In this document: piece after piece, positions 25,190-33,643 of the stretch | How the letters are laid out: every line of letters begins with the position of its first letter | Position numbering within the stretch: the stretch's first letter is position 1 | Source: Tetragenococcus muriaticus DSM 15685 | GTDB lineage: Bacteria; Bacillota; Bacilli; Lactobacillales; Enterococcaceae | NCBI RefSeq assembly: GCF_000423785.1 | Contig: NZ_AUIQ01000013.1 | Span: forward strand, 1 to 37,298 | Direction of reading: 5' to 3' | DNA: 37,298 nucleotides | Position numbers and translations under genes: made by a program | The notes under the pieces: model-generated | The model's input: only the letters and a program-made list of their open reading frames with translations | The model's database searches: none | Told to the model about the DNA's origin: nothing

Positions 25190-26257
25190 CTACTCTGTAA
25201 GATTTATCCTGACAAGCCGATCATCGTTATCTCTGCCATTCCCACGACCATCTAAATTATTCGTAATAAAGTACAAATCGTCATCTTCAACATAAGTATC
25301 ACGGATTCTTCCAAAATCTGAAACAAGCGTTTGTACCTCATTATTTTCTAAGTCAAACTCTAAAACCGCACTTCCTCGCAAAGCAGCAACATATAAACTT
25401 TCATCATGGTAAGTAGCGCCAGAAGGGGCCCATGTCTCATCTTCACCAGAAGTAAATAATGGAGCCACCATGTCTTCCTGTTCTTCTTCGCCTTCAATTT
25501 CTGGCCACCCGTAATTTTCTCCTGCTTCAATTAAATTCACTTCATCGTTTGCATCGTCCCCGTGTTCACTAGCGTACATTTGTCCATCTTCTGACCACGT
25601 TATTCCTTGTGAATTACGATGACCGTAACTGTATACATAAGAATTTTCCATAGGATTATCTTCTGGAATAGTTCCATCAAGACTTAAACGTAAAATTTTT
25701 CCTCCTAGAGAATCAGTATCCTGTGCTGATGAAGGTTCTGTTGCATCTCCAGTAGTAGCATATAAGTTATTGTCAGGTCCTATTTTTAGTCTTCCTCCCT
25801 GATGATAGGAACCGCTAGGGATTTGATCTAATAGGACTTCTGTTTCTTGCCATTGGTCCTCAGATAGTTGTAGGCGTACGATACGATTAAATTGCTCCTC
25901 TTCATTTTCATAAGTATAGTAAGCAAATGCTTCATTGGTCTGTGAAAAATCAGGACTTAAAACAAAACCAAGCAACCCTGCTTCAGCAGCAGTCGATACG
26001 TCTTCATCAAGATGAACTTGCTGACGATTAAGATCTCCATCTTCTAGCTGAACAATCGTTCCTTCTCGTTCTGTCATATAAAACGTATCCTCATCTTTTT
26101 CAATCGACCAAGGAACTTCTAAGTTCTCTGCTAAAACTTCTGTATTATCAGCGGTTTGCGAATCTTCTGTCGTTCTGTTTTCCTGATTTGTATCATTTGT
26201 TGAACAACTAGCAAATAAAAAAGTAAGTGGTAAAAAAGCAATAATACTTTTTTTCAT
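25190..26257 (-). CDS. PQQ-type sugar dehydrogenase family lipoprotein
   Basis: A 355-residue exported lipoprotein. The signal peptide ends at the lipobox Cys18 (LFASC), followed by a Ser/Thr/Asp linker and a beta-propeller of the glucose/sorbosone dehydrogenase family. Family features: VPWSIEKDED, EAGLLGFVLSPDF, YHQGGRLKIGPDNNLYATTGD, GKILRLSLDGTIP, YSYGHRNSQGI and SEHGDDANDEVN. The mature protein is very acidic. No PQQ synthesis genes are nearby, so the cofactor may be taken up, replaced or absent. It follows the RibD-C reductase gene after 13 nt, probably in one transcript. Its substrate is unknown. Confidence 0.87.
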   Translation of the reverse strand: MKKSIIAFLPLTFLFASCSTNDTNQENRTTEDSQTADNTEVLAENLEVPWSIEKDEDTFYMTEREGTIVQLEDGDLNRQQVHLDEDVSTAAEAGLLGFVLSPDFSQTNEAFAYYTYENEEEQFNRIVRLQLSEDQWQETEVLLDQIPSGSYHQGGRLKIGPDNNLYATTGDATEPSSAQDTDSLGGKILRLSLDGTIPEDNPMENSYVYSYGHRNSQGITWSEDGQMYASEHGDDANDEVNLIEAGENYGWPEIEGEEEQEDMVAPLFTSGEDETWAPSGATYHDESLYVAALRGSAVLEFDLENNEVQTLVSDFGRIRDTYVEDDDLYFITNNLDGRGNGRDNDDRLVRINLTE

Positions 26258-26270
26258 ATTCGGCTCACTC

Positions 26271-26993
26271 CTATGAGTTATTTACTTTATAACGTAGCCA
26301 AACAGTACTATCTTCTAATTGACGAACATCTAGTAATGAAAAAGATATTGGTTGAATGGTTGAAATAGGTTCTCTAGCCATAAATAATGTCTGCATGTCT
26401 GGGTCCCCATCTGCAATAGGCGCCATAACAATACTTACTTCATCCACAAATCCATTTTGTAAATATGTCCAATTTAGAGTACCACCACCACCAATCATTA
26501 CACGTTCCATACCAAATAATGTCACCAATTTATGAAGAACAAGCGCTTTATCCAACGTTTCTTCCCCAGCGATAAAATAAGAGATACCTAAACGACGCAA
26601 AAAGTCTTTATAGGCATTGCTAGCTTGTTCGGTTAGCACTTCAATAATATGTGATTCACGGTTCCCATAAGTGACATAATTTTGTTGCCAACCTAATTTT
26701 CCTGAAGGATCTATTGAAACGTAATACATTGAAGCATCACCTTCTGCAATAAAATCTCCTTCGGGAACAAGCGGGGCGTTCTCATTTACTTCTGGCTTAC
26801 GATAATGAGTCATATTATCATCTGTTGTAATTCGGCCATTTAAAAATCCTTGGATATTGAAAATTTGCTTATCTGGATCCAAAGACAACTCTTGATATTG
26901 TCGACTTGCTGAACGAAACTCTGGCAAATCCATAGCATTTATTTTTCCATCTAAAGATGTATGAGTGTGAATAGTAACATAAGGTTTTTGCAC
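26271..26993 (-). CDS. RibD C-terminal / dihydrofolate-reductase-like family protein
   Basis: A 240-residue soluble protein with the RibD-C fold: the start PYVTIHTHTSLDGKI, the glycine-rich MIGGGGTLNWTYLQNGFVDEV segment (about 168-188) and a terminal LRYKV strand. Stand-alone members are NADPH-dependent reductases of unknown substrate; there is no deaminase domain or rib operon here, so riboflavin synthesis is unlikely. The start is GTG with GGAG 7 nt upstream. It is the first gene of a pair with the PQQ-type lipoprotein. Confidence 0.85.
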   Translation of the reverse strand: MQKPYVTIHTHTSLDGKINAMDLPEFRSASRQYQELSLDPDKQIFNIQGFLNGRITTDDNMTHYRKPEVNENAPLVPEGDFIAEGDASMYYVSIDPSGKLGWQQNYVTYGNRESHIIEVLTEQASNAYKDFLRRLGISYFIAGEETLDKALVLHKLVTLFGMERVMIGGGGTLNWTYLQNGFVDEVSIVMAPIADGDPDMQTLFMAREPISTIQPISFSLLDVRQLEDSTVWLRYKVNNS

Positions 26994-27091
26994 AGTAATT
27001 CTCCTTTTCTTTATCTTACTTTTTAAATTGATCCTACATCTTAACCTGAACTTTAAGTCAAGGAGAAAAAATATAAAAATATCCGGCCTAA

Positions 27092-27436
27092 CGTATTATT
27101 ACTACCTTTTATTCTCGTAAAGAACTTAATCAAGAGATTAAACAATACTTGTATAAATGTCTTGTACGTAATTTTTTAGATTTTGATTTTTATGATAATA
27201 AGTTGGATGATGTAAAAAAAGAATTTTCTTTTTTATACCAGCTAGTTGACTATTGTTATCAAAAAGATTTAGCCAAGAGAATAGATCTAGATCAATATCA
27301 ACTCAGTACATTAACTTTACTTTTTCGAAATCATGTATTAAAAAATAAGATTGCAGGAAGAAATCTTAAAAGAATAGATATAATTCAAAACAAAAAAAGC
27401 TTGCAAGATGGAAAACTTCATCTTGCAAGCTTTTAA
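27092..27436 (+). pseudogene. Unrecognised small helical protein, probably lacking its 5' end
   Basis: A plus-strand frame opens after a TAA at about 27091 and encodes about 114 protein-like, helix-prone codons, with the segment FLYQLVDYCYQKDLAKRIDL. No ATG exists; the first start-like codon is a TTG at 27149 without a ribosome binding site. Its last 14 codons lie within the inverted repeat that forms the metQ terminator. Size and content are loosely like small bacteriocin-immunity proteins, but there is no diagnostic motif. It is either a decayed fragment or chance. Confidence 0.3.
27394..27434 (-). terminator. Terminator of metQ
   Basis: A perfect 16-bp stem (AAAAGCTTGCAAGATG/CATCTTGCAAGCTTTT) with an 8-nt loop, followed by seven T on the minus strand, 27 nt after the metQ stop. 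Confidence 0.9.
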
Positions 27437-27460
27437 CGATAATATAAGTTCAAATCACAA

Positions 27461-28300
27461 TTACCACACAGGGATACTTGATCCTTGGGTTTGTTCATCA
27501 ATGACTTCTTTGACTTCATCTGTTTGATAGTAATCAACAACCGTTTGATACACATCGTTGTCTGTTTCGTCTTCACGTGCAGCAATCACATTATAATAGG
27601 GCTCAGAAGATTCGGCGACTGGTTCTAAGAAAATGGCATCTTCTGTGGGAACAAAGCCAGCATCTACTGCCACATTATTATTCACACAAGCTATATCTAC
27701 ATCGCCCAAAGCACGAATTGTCTGATTTGCCTCTAATTCTTCAAACTGTAAGTTTTTTGGATTTGCTGTAATATCATTTGTCGTAGGCATATTTCCTTTA
27801 TCTTCATCTAATTCGATTAAATCTGCTTGTTGTAATAACAATAACGCGCGGCTTTCATTTGAAACATCATTAGGAATGGCTACACTTGCTCCATCTTCTA
27901 GATCTTCCACATCATCAATCTTATCAGAAAAAATACCCAATGGATTTAATGATGTGTAAGCAATGGTAGTATTACTAAAGCCCCCTTCTTCATTTACTTC
28001 ATCCATAAAAATTTCTGTCAAAGTTGCATGTAGATCGATCGAACCATCTTCTAACGCAGTAATGGGCCCGCGATAATCGGTAAATGGAATAATTTCTAAC
28101 TCAATATTTTCTTTTTCTTCAAGCCCTTCTTGGACATATTCCCAATCTTCATTATTCTCGCCTACAACTCCTAACCTAACTGTCTCTGTTTCCCCAGAGT
28201 CGTCGCCTCCTGCACTACTTCCTGCTCCACAAGCACTAAATAACGTAATTGCTCCAACTGTTAAAAAACCAGCTATTAGCTTTTTCCATCCCTTTTTCAT
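27461..28300 (-). CDS. metQ: MetQ/NlpA-family methionine-binding lipoprotein
   Basis: The extracellular substrate-binding lipoprotein of a methionine ABC importer. It has 279 residues: signal peptide with lipobox Cys24 (LFSAC), then a type II periplasmic-binding fold with RLGVVGENNEDWEYV, the conserved SLNPLGIFSDKI and ASVAIPNDVSNESRAL segments, and the C-terminal TQGSSIPVW. The ligand is supported by the methionine T-box upstream. No metN or metP gene is adjacent on either side, so the ATPase and permease must lie elsewhere. Confidence 0.93.
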   Translation of the reverse strand: MKKGWKKLIAGFLTVGAITLFSACGAGSSAGGDDSGETETVRLGVVGENNEDWEYVQEGLEEKENIELEIIPFTDYRGPITALEDGSIDLHATLTEIFMDEVNEEGGFSNTTIAYTSLNPLGIFSDKIDDVEDLEDGASVAIPNDVSNESRALLLLQQADLIELDEDKGNMPTTNDITANPKNLQFEELEANQTIRALGDVDIACVNNNVAVDAGFVPTEDAIFLEPVAESSEPYYNVIAAREDETDNDVYQTVVDYYQTDEVKEVIDEQTQGSSIPVW

Positions 28301-28326
28301 TTCTATCTCCTCCTACTATTTTTTAA

Positions 28327-28597
28327 AATAAAAAAAAGTCCTTTTACCAGCATTAAATACTGATAAAAGGACGAATAATCGTGGTACCACCTTTTTTTAG
28401 AAGTTTCCTTCTCTTATGCCGACAAAACATACTATCGGTGCCTTTTTTTAACGAGTAGACATCACCCGAAACTGTTTACCTATCAACAATTTTTCTCAGA
28501 GACCATTTTCAATTCTTCCAACAGATCTTTTTCACCAACCAAGATCTCTCTAAATGTTTTTCGAACCTACTTTTCTCTTCGCAGAATTTTAATATTT
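28327..28597 (-). promoter_or_regulatory. T-box leader (methionine specifier) with terminator
   Basis: The minus strand carries the T-box core GGTGGTACCACG (28380-28391), a terminator GTCCTTTTATCAG/CTGGTAAAAGGAC followed by eight T (28329-28372), and an upstream stem I region. A candidate specifier ATG lies at 28504-28506 in GAAAATGGTCTCTGAG. Uncharged tRNA-Met would favour the antiterminator and switch on metQ. Confidence 0.9.
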
Positions 28598-28603
28598 TTC
28601 TGA

Positions 28604-28632
28604 ATATTACAAGAAATAAGTGAAATTGTCAA
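28604..28632 (-). promoter_or_regulatory. Promoter of the T-box-metQ transcript
   Basis: A consensus TTGACA (28627-28632), a 17-bp spacer and TAATAT (28604-28609) on the minus strand, just upstream of the leader. Confidence 0.85.
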
Positions 28633-28680
28633 TAGATATCGAAAAAGTGATTGAAGTTATAAAAGATAAATCATTATTTT

Positions 28681-29355
28681 TTATTGGTATGTTTGTATGA
28701 TCTGACGAAGCTCTTCTATTCGTTGCTTATAACTAATATCATTTTTATCATAAAATAACCCAGAAGTCCCTAAGACAAAGACATCAGGCATACTTTTTTC
28801 CATTAACTGGATAGTATCAGAATAGATATTGCCGTCAACCTCTACTAACGGCGGATTTTTTAAAGATGATAAGATGCTATATAATTCTTTTATCTTTCCA
28901 AGTGTTTCCTCAAGAAAGGACTGACCAGCAAAACCTGTATGAACCGTCATTACTAAAATCATATCTACTTGTTCAATATAGGGAAGAATCGCTTCTACTG
29001 GCGTTTCTGGATTTATAGCAATTGAGGGTCTGATACCTTGTTCTTTAATTTTCTTTATTAAAGCAATTGGGTCTTTTACTGTCTCAACATGAAACGATAA
29101 GTACTTAGGTTGCAAAAAGGTAAACATATCAACATATTTTTCTGGTGTAATTGTTGCTAAATGAATATCAAATGGAATTGAAGTATGAAATTTAATTTTT
29201 TCTAGCATTTCTGGATACATTGCCATATTATTAACAAAAATCCCATCCATAACATCCAGATGTAACAAATCGCACCCTGCTTCTTCTAAATATTTTAATT
29301 CTTTTTCTAGATGTAAAACATCAGCACACATTAAAGACGCTGCCATCTTTTTCAA
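28681..29355 (-). CDS. Ribulose-phosphate 3-epimerase family protein (allulose-6-phosphate epimerase-like)
   Basis: A 224-residue TIM-barrel epimerase. Family motifs: SLMCADVLHL with the early Ser, HLDVMDGIFVNN with the metal-binding His and catalytic Asp, and VEVDGNI near the C-terminus. The usual MTVNPGFGGQ loop reads MTVHTGFAGQSF, closer to allulose-6-phosphate epimerase AlsE than to housekeeping Rpe. The start is a TTG that overlaps the aldolase stop (TTGA) with GGGGG 7 nt upstream; an ATG lies three codons later. It is the last gene of the PTS operon and presumably feeds its ketose phosphate into central metabolism. Confidence 0.85.
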   Translation of the reverse strand: MKKMAASLMCADVLHLEKELKYLEEAGCDLLHLDVMDGIFVNNMAMYPEMLEKIKFHTSIPFDIHLATITPEKYVDMFTFLQPKYLSFHVETVKDPIALIKKIKEQGIRPSIAINPETPVEAILPYIEQVDMILVMTVHTGFAGQSFLEETLGKIKELYSILSSLKNPPLVEVDGNIYSDTIQLMEKSMPDVFVLGTSGLFYDKNDISYKQRIEELRQIIQTYQ

Positions 29356-30003
29356 ATTTCTTCCCCCTGTGCATGTTGTTGAAACACTTTTAAGCTTTCT
29401 TCTGCTAAAACATTGTTCATCATACTTTTAATTATAATAGGCGGTACAGTTACTGTATCAGCACCAGAAAGTAACGTTTGTCTTATCTGCGCTTGATTTT
29501 TAAAACTTGCCCCCATTATTTTTGTCGATAGATTTTGAACACGATATAATTGGTGAATATCTTGTACTACTTTATAAGGATTTATATTTTGATTTTCCAT
29601 TCTATTTACGTAAGGAGCAATCCAATCGCACCCTGCCAGGCCTGCCAAGTATCCCTGCTCTACCGAATAAACAATGGTTGCTAATACTGTTCTTTCAGGG
29701 TGTTCATTTTTTATTTTTTGGATCAATCCTAGTCCATTTTCAGTTGCTGGTACTTTTAAGCCCGTAGTTTTTGAAGTAACTTCTAACAAATAGAAGAAAT
29801 CATCTTCCATCTCTTTAGAACTTCTTCCTTGAACTTGCACAAATAACTTCTTATCGTCAAATTCTTGTTCTATCTCGTCAATCAAGCTCTGTCTTTTTTT
29901 TATGGACATTACGTATTAAAGTTGGATTAGTAGTCACCCCTTTTATCCAGTCAAAATTTGATAGCTTGACAATTTCATCTTTATCAGCTGTATCTAAAAA
30001 CAA
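29352..30003 (-). pseudogene. Transaldolase / fructose-6-phosphate aldolase-like protein, frameshifted
   Basis: Two frames together make a normal TalC/Fsa-type aldolase of about 217 residues. The N-terminal frame starts at a TTG at 30003 (LFLDTADKDEI, then WIKGVTTNPTLIRN, the family signature) and the second carries the Schiff-base Lys in GLKVPATENG, plus YVNRMENQNINPYK and MGASFKN. They are out of phase at a run of eight A on the minus strand (29894-29901); seven would join them. The downstream part alone (185 residues, ATG at 29909) lacks the first barrel strand. It overlaps the epimerase gene by 4 nt. Causes may be mutation, sequencing error or slippage in the A-run. Confidence 0.82.
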
Positions 30004-30032
30004 TTTATCTTCCTTCCCTCTATTTTTTGTAA

Positions 30033-30449
30033 TCAGAGTTCAAATGCTTCTTTCAAATCTTTTATTCCTTCTAAGCCTGCTTGTAAGCATTTTCCTTTTA
30101 TCGTTCTCACATCTTCTCGTTGTGGAACAGACATTAAGCCTTCTAGTAACATAGACAAATTTACTCCTACTATTGCTTCAACATTCTCTCTTTTTGCTAA
30201 TTGTTTGATAGTAAGAACAACACGGTTAGAAGGTGTTCCACCAAATAAGTCAGTAAAAACCAACAACTGTCTTCCATTACTTATAGAAAACTCGATTTCT
30301 TCTTTTATAGTTTGTCCTAATTCTTCAGGATCATCCCCGTGATCAAAGCCTAATACCGAAATATTAGAAGCATCTCCAACGATTAACTTAGTAGAATCTA
30401 ATAACCCAGCAGCAAGTGAACCATGTGTTACAATTAAAAAATCAATCAT
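30033..30449 (-). CDS. PTS mannose/fructose/sorbose-family IIA component
   Basis: A 138-residue soluble phosphocarrier. The phosphorylated residue is His9 (FLIVTHGSLAAGL). The FTDLFGGTPSNRV motif (about 65-77) is typical of EIIA-Man. It receives phosphate from HPr and passes it to the IIB protein encoded 4 kb upstream in the same operon. It is encoded as a single domain, set apart from IIB-IIC-IID by the two dehydrogenase genes. Confidence 0.93.
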   Translation of the reverse strand: MIDFLIVTHGSLAAGLLDSTKLIVGDASNISVLGFDHGDDPEELGQTIKEEIEFSISNGRQLLVFTDLFGGTPSNRVVLTIKQLAKRENVEAIVGVNLSMLLEGLMSVPQREDVRTIKGKCLQAGLEGIKDLKEAFEL

Positions 30450-30467
30450 TTATTTTTCTCCTTATTT

Positions 30468-31583
30468 TTATAGTAAATCAAGCAATTGTAATTGCTCTTT
30501 ATTTTTTATTTGATAATAATAGTCTACAGCTTGCCTAACAAATTCATCTTGATCATCTAAATTAAGTATTTTCGACAACTCCTTAGCAGGCATATAATCT
30601 TCTCCTTCATATTCAATCATTTCTAAATAAGTTAACGCTGCTCCAGCAACTAATGTCATAATTTCAGTATTATAACCTCGCTCCTTTAAAATTTTATATG
30701 GAGCATAAATACGTTCTGTTGTGCCTAATTTTCTTCTTGCAGCACGTCCATTTTTAATGACATAGTCTAACATCAATTCATCTTTAAATTTAACAAGTGC
30801 TCTTTGAGAAAAACCTTGTTGTTCCTCTAAAGAAATATCAAAGTAATCAGCTAAGGCAGGGTTCAAACCACCTAACAAACGATTCATTATTTTTGAGATT
30901 TCTGGGTCATTTGCTGCTTCTGAATAAATACGATAACCTTTTACATACCCTAAGTAGGATATTAAACCTGCTAAGCAGTTATAAGTATAGATTTTACGTT
31001 TTAAAAAGTTTTCAAAATTTGTAATTGGCACAGCTCCAGCAAAATCCAAAGTTCCATTAAACCCATCTGAGTCATAAGGAAAATAAGTCTCATTCTGTGA
31101 AAGAATATCTAAACGTGTACTATTTATATTAACAGTGGAGCAAAAAACTGCTGTTTGCGAAGTAGCAAAATCTTTTCCAGTATTCATGTTTTTTTGAAGC
31201 GTTTGTTTTAATACTCTAGCTGGGTTAATACCATTCTCACAAGTTAGCAACTGGGGTACTTCATATTCAGATAAGTGCTTTGCTAATGAAGTTGCGACTT
31301 CATGAAGGTTTTCTTCTCCGACAGAAGTAATGATCAGATCAGCTTCTAATAGAAACGTTCTTAACCCCTCTTCTAAATTATATACACGAAAATCATTAAT
31401 AATGATCGGCGTACGATCCTTATGGTAAAAATGAATTTCGTAATGTTTATCTTCATTTAAACGTTGTACCAATTGGTCATTTTTTTCAATAAAAATAATC
31501 TGATAACCACTTTCTTGTAAATAACGAGCTGCATAGCCACGACCTGTTTGTCCAGCTCCGTATACTACTGCTGTTTTACTCAC
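30468..31583 (-). CDS. Mannitol dehydrogenase family protein, copy 2
   Basis: An NAD(P)-dependent polyol-phosphate or polyol dehydrogenase of 371 residues. N-terminal Rossmann fold with GAGQTGRGYAARYL (about 8-21), then the helical C-terminal domain with the NGRAARRKLGTTERIYAP segment, which corresponds to the KNR-D-RL family motif region. The GTG at 31583 is preferred: AAAGGGGG lies 7 nt upstream and it overlaps the previous stop by one base (TAGTG). It resembles mannitol-1-phosphate 5-dehydrogenase but is not the classical MtlD of a mannitol PTS operon. It is paralogous to the gene directly before it. Confidence 0.83.
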   Translation of the reverse strand: MSKTAVVYGAGQTGRGYAARYLQESGYQIIFIEKNDQLVQRLNEDKHYEIHFYHKDRTPIIINDFRVYNLEEGLRTFLLEADLIITSVGEENLHEVATSLAKHLSEYEVPQLLTCENGINPARVLKQTLQKNMNTGKDFATSQTAVFCSTVNINSTRLDILSQNETYFPYDSDGFNGTLDFAGAVPITNFENFLKRKIYTYNCLAGLISYLGYVKGYRIYSEAANDPEISKIMNRLLGGLNPALADYFDISLEEQQGFSQRALVKFKDELMLDYVIKNGRAARRKLGTTERIYAPYKILKERGYNTEIMTLVAGAALTYLEMIEYEGEDYMPAKELSKILNLDDQDEFVRQAVDYYYQIKNKEQLQLLDLL

Positions 31584-32770
31584 TAAGCTTCCCCCTTTAT
31601 CCATTGATGTTCTTTCAATTCTGAAATACTTTCTTTTATTAAATTAGCTAAAGTACTCTCTTTAGAAATGCCACAAACTTCTTCTAGCACAGCATCAATT
31701 CCTTGTGTTTCTCTAATCCTTTTCAACTCTACTGATGAAGGGTCTTTCGGGTAATCAAAATAAATTGCTGCCGCAGTAGCTAAAGAAATCGCTTTTGGAT
31801 TGACCCCTGCATCCATTGCCATATTGGCAGGGCCAATTAAACGATCATCCGAAGCCAACTTTCGAATCGGATCACGTCCAATACGAATAACTTCATCTAC
31901 AATAGAATAATCTTTATATTTTGCTTCAGCTACCCGAGAAAATTCTAATTGACTTTCTTCACTTACTCCTAACGAATAAATTAAAGCTTGGTTAATTTCT
32001 TCATAGCCCATCTCTAAAATAGGTTCAATATCTGAATCATTTGCAGCATCTGCTACATAATTGATCCCTTTTAAATATCCTAAATATGCAATTAAAGCAA
32101 CACTTGTATTGTTAGTATAAATTTTTTGAGCAAGCATTTCGCCAAAATCATCTCTAAATTCAAAATATTGCAAATTAGGCTTTTGATGATTTTGTAACCT
32201 TTTACCATCAACTGGTAATACCCAATAGTCCTGTACCCAAGTATCCAATGGGTTAATAGTCTCTTCCCCGTTTGGTGCCGAAGTACCTGAAGCACGAATT
32301 ACTGCTTGTGTAATGTCTACGTGTCTCTGAAAAATATACTTTTCTGCATCTGCAAGTTGTGTTTCAATTGCTTGTTGAAGATCCTCTGCAGGAGTCATCC
32401 AGTTCTCACAAGTTACCAAAATGAATGAAGGAACGTCCTCTCTTGCCAAAGCTTGTTGATAATTTTTTCCAATTATTTTGCCAAGCGAGGTTAAATTTTT
32501 ACCCCCAACTGCTGTAAAGATGATATCTGTTTTAGTCAGTTCGTCAGCCCAAGCCTGTGAATTATTTATATGATTAATTTTATATTCGTTAATAATTGTA
32601 TTTTCTTTTTCATTTCCCAAAACATGAACAGTATAAGAACTATGTTGTTCAAAATTTTTCACTAATTCTTGATCTGTATCAAAAAAGGTTATTTCTACGT
32701 GATTTCTTTTTAATAAAGAAGCCACAAAACCTCTCCCAATTCTTCCACCACCGATAATTGTCGCATGCAT
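31583..32770 (-). CDS. Mannitol dehydrogenase family protein, copy 1
   Basis: A 395-residue paralog of the next gene. Rossmann motif GGGRIGRGFVASLL at about 7-20; LVTCENWMTPAEDLQQAI and the helical domain with IRIGRDPIRKLASDDRLIGPA (about 300-320, the conserved basic catalytic segment), then AMDAGVNPKAISLATAAAIYF. It probably oxidises the phosphorylated polyol made by the PTS. Two such enzymes in tandem suggest sequential steps, epimer interconversion or two related substrates. ATG with GGAGAAA upstream. Confidence 0.84.
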   Translation of the reverse strand: MHATIIGGGRIGRGFVASLLKRNHVEITFFDTDQELVKNFEQHSSYTVHVLGNEKENTIINEYKINHINNSQAWADELTKTDIIFTAVGGKNLTSLGKIIGKNYQQALAREDVPSFILVTCENWMTPAEDLQQAIETQLADAEKYIFQRHVDITQAVIRASGTSAPNGEETINPLDTWVQDYWVLPVDGKRLQNHQKPNLQYFEFRDDFGEMLAQKIYTNNTSVALIAYLGYLKGINYVADAANDSDIEPILEMGYEEINQALIYSLGVSEESQLEFSRVAEAKYKDYSIVDEVIRIGRDPIRKLASDDRLIGPANMAMDAGVNPKAISLATAAAIYFDYPKDPSSVELKRIRETQGIDAVLEEVCGISKESTLANLIKESISELKEHQWIKGEA

Positions 32771-32791
32771 ACTTGTTTCTCCTTTCTTCAG

Positions 32792-33640
32792 CTATAAAAA
32801 GCCTATTAAAACGCCAATAATTGCAATCGCTATCAATATAAGAAGTATCTTAGTTGATCCCCAATTCTTATTTACCAATAAATATAAAGTTAAAAATACA
32901 GCGCCTAATGGTAAAATTCCTTGGATAATCGTATCAAGAATTTCTTGTATAACAATTTGATTCTCACCGAAGTTTAAGGTTAATGAGGACGTAACATTTA
33001 CTGTATTAGCCGCTAATCCTCCTATTGTTACAGCACCAACAGCAGTTGCCATTGTCATAAACTTCTCTAATGCACCGCTCGCAAAAATCTCATTGATTCC
33101 TTCTTTACCTTTTTTATACATCCAATGAAAAGAAAAATAAGAGAAACCGTAGTTCAAGATTAATGTAGCTAACATATAAAAGATAGGACCTAAAAAGTTA
33201 CCTTCTGTTCCTAGAGAAATTGCGATTGAACCAATAATTGGAATCAAAGTTGCTTGCCTTAACGTGTCTCCAACACCTGCCATTGGCCCCATTAATCCAG
33301 TTTTCATTCCGGAAACATCTTCATGTTTGATAGGAACACCTGCGGCCTTTTCTTCTTCCATCGAAATAATTACTGATAATACTGGTGGTCCTGTCAACCA
33401 AGCTTCAGTATTATAAAATTGCATATGGCGCTTCATCATTTCTTTTCTTTCTTCTTTAAATTCCTCGTTTGAAGGGTAAATCCGCTCCATAATAGGAATC
33501 ATTGTACCAGCCATTGCTGGCCCCATCATCCGCTCCCAACTATAAGTTGCTTGAGACAGCGAAATCCAGTATAAATAAGCTTTATTTAAGTCTCGTTTTG
33601 TTAAACGCCTTTCTTCAGGTAGTTGATATGATTCTTCCAT
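32792..33640 (-). CDS. PTS mannose-family IID component
   Basis: A membrane subunit of 282 residues of the sugar channel. The family N-terminus (LTKRDLNKAYLYWISLSQATYSWERMMG in pieces at about 14-41), the GVPIKHEDVSGMKTGLMGPMAGVGDTLRQ region (split here only for description, about 96-124) and the C-terminal membrane helices are clear. It works with IIC as the transport pore. It begins 3 nt after the IIC stop with AGGAGGG as ribosome site. Confidence 0.95.
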   Translation of the reverse strand: MEESYQLPEERRLTKRDLNKAYLYWISLSQATYSWERMMGPAMAGTMIPIMERIYPSNEEFKEERKEMMKRHMQFYNTEAWLTGPPVLSVIISMEEEKAAGVPIKHEDVSGMKTGLMGPMAGVGDTLRQATLIPIIGSIAISLGTEGNFLGPIFYMLATLILNYGFSYFSFHWMYKKGKEGINEIFASGALEKFMTMATAVGAVTIGGLAANTVNVTSSLTLNFGENQIVIQEILDTIIQGILPLGAVFLTLYLLVNKNWGSTKILLILIAIAIIGVLIGFL

Positions 33641-33643
33641 GGT

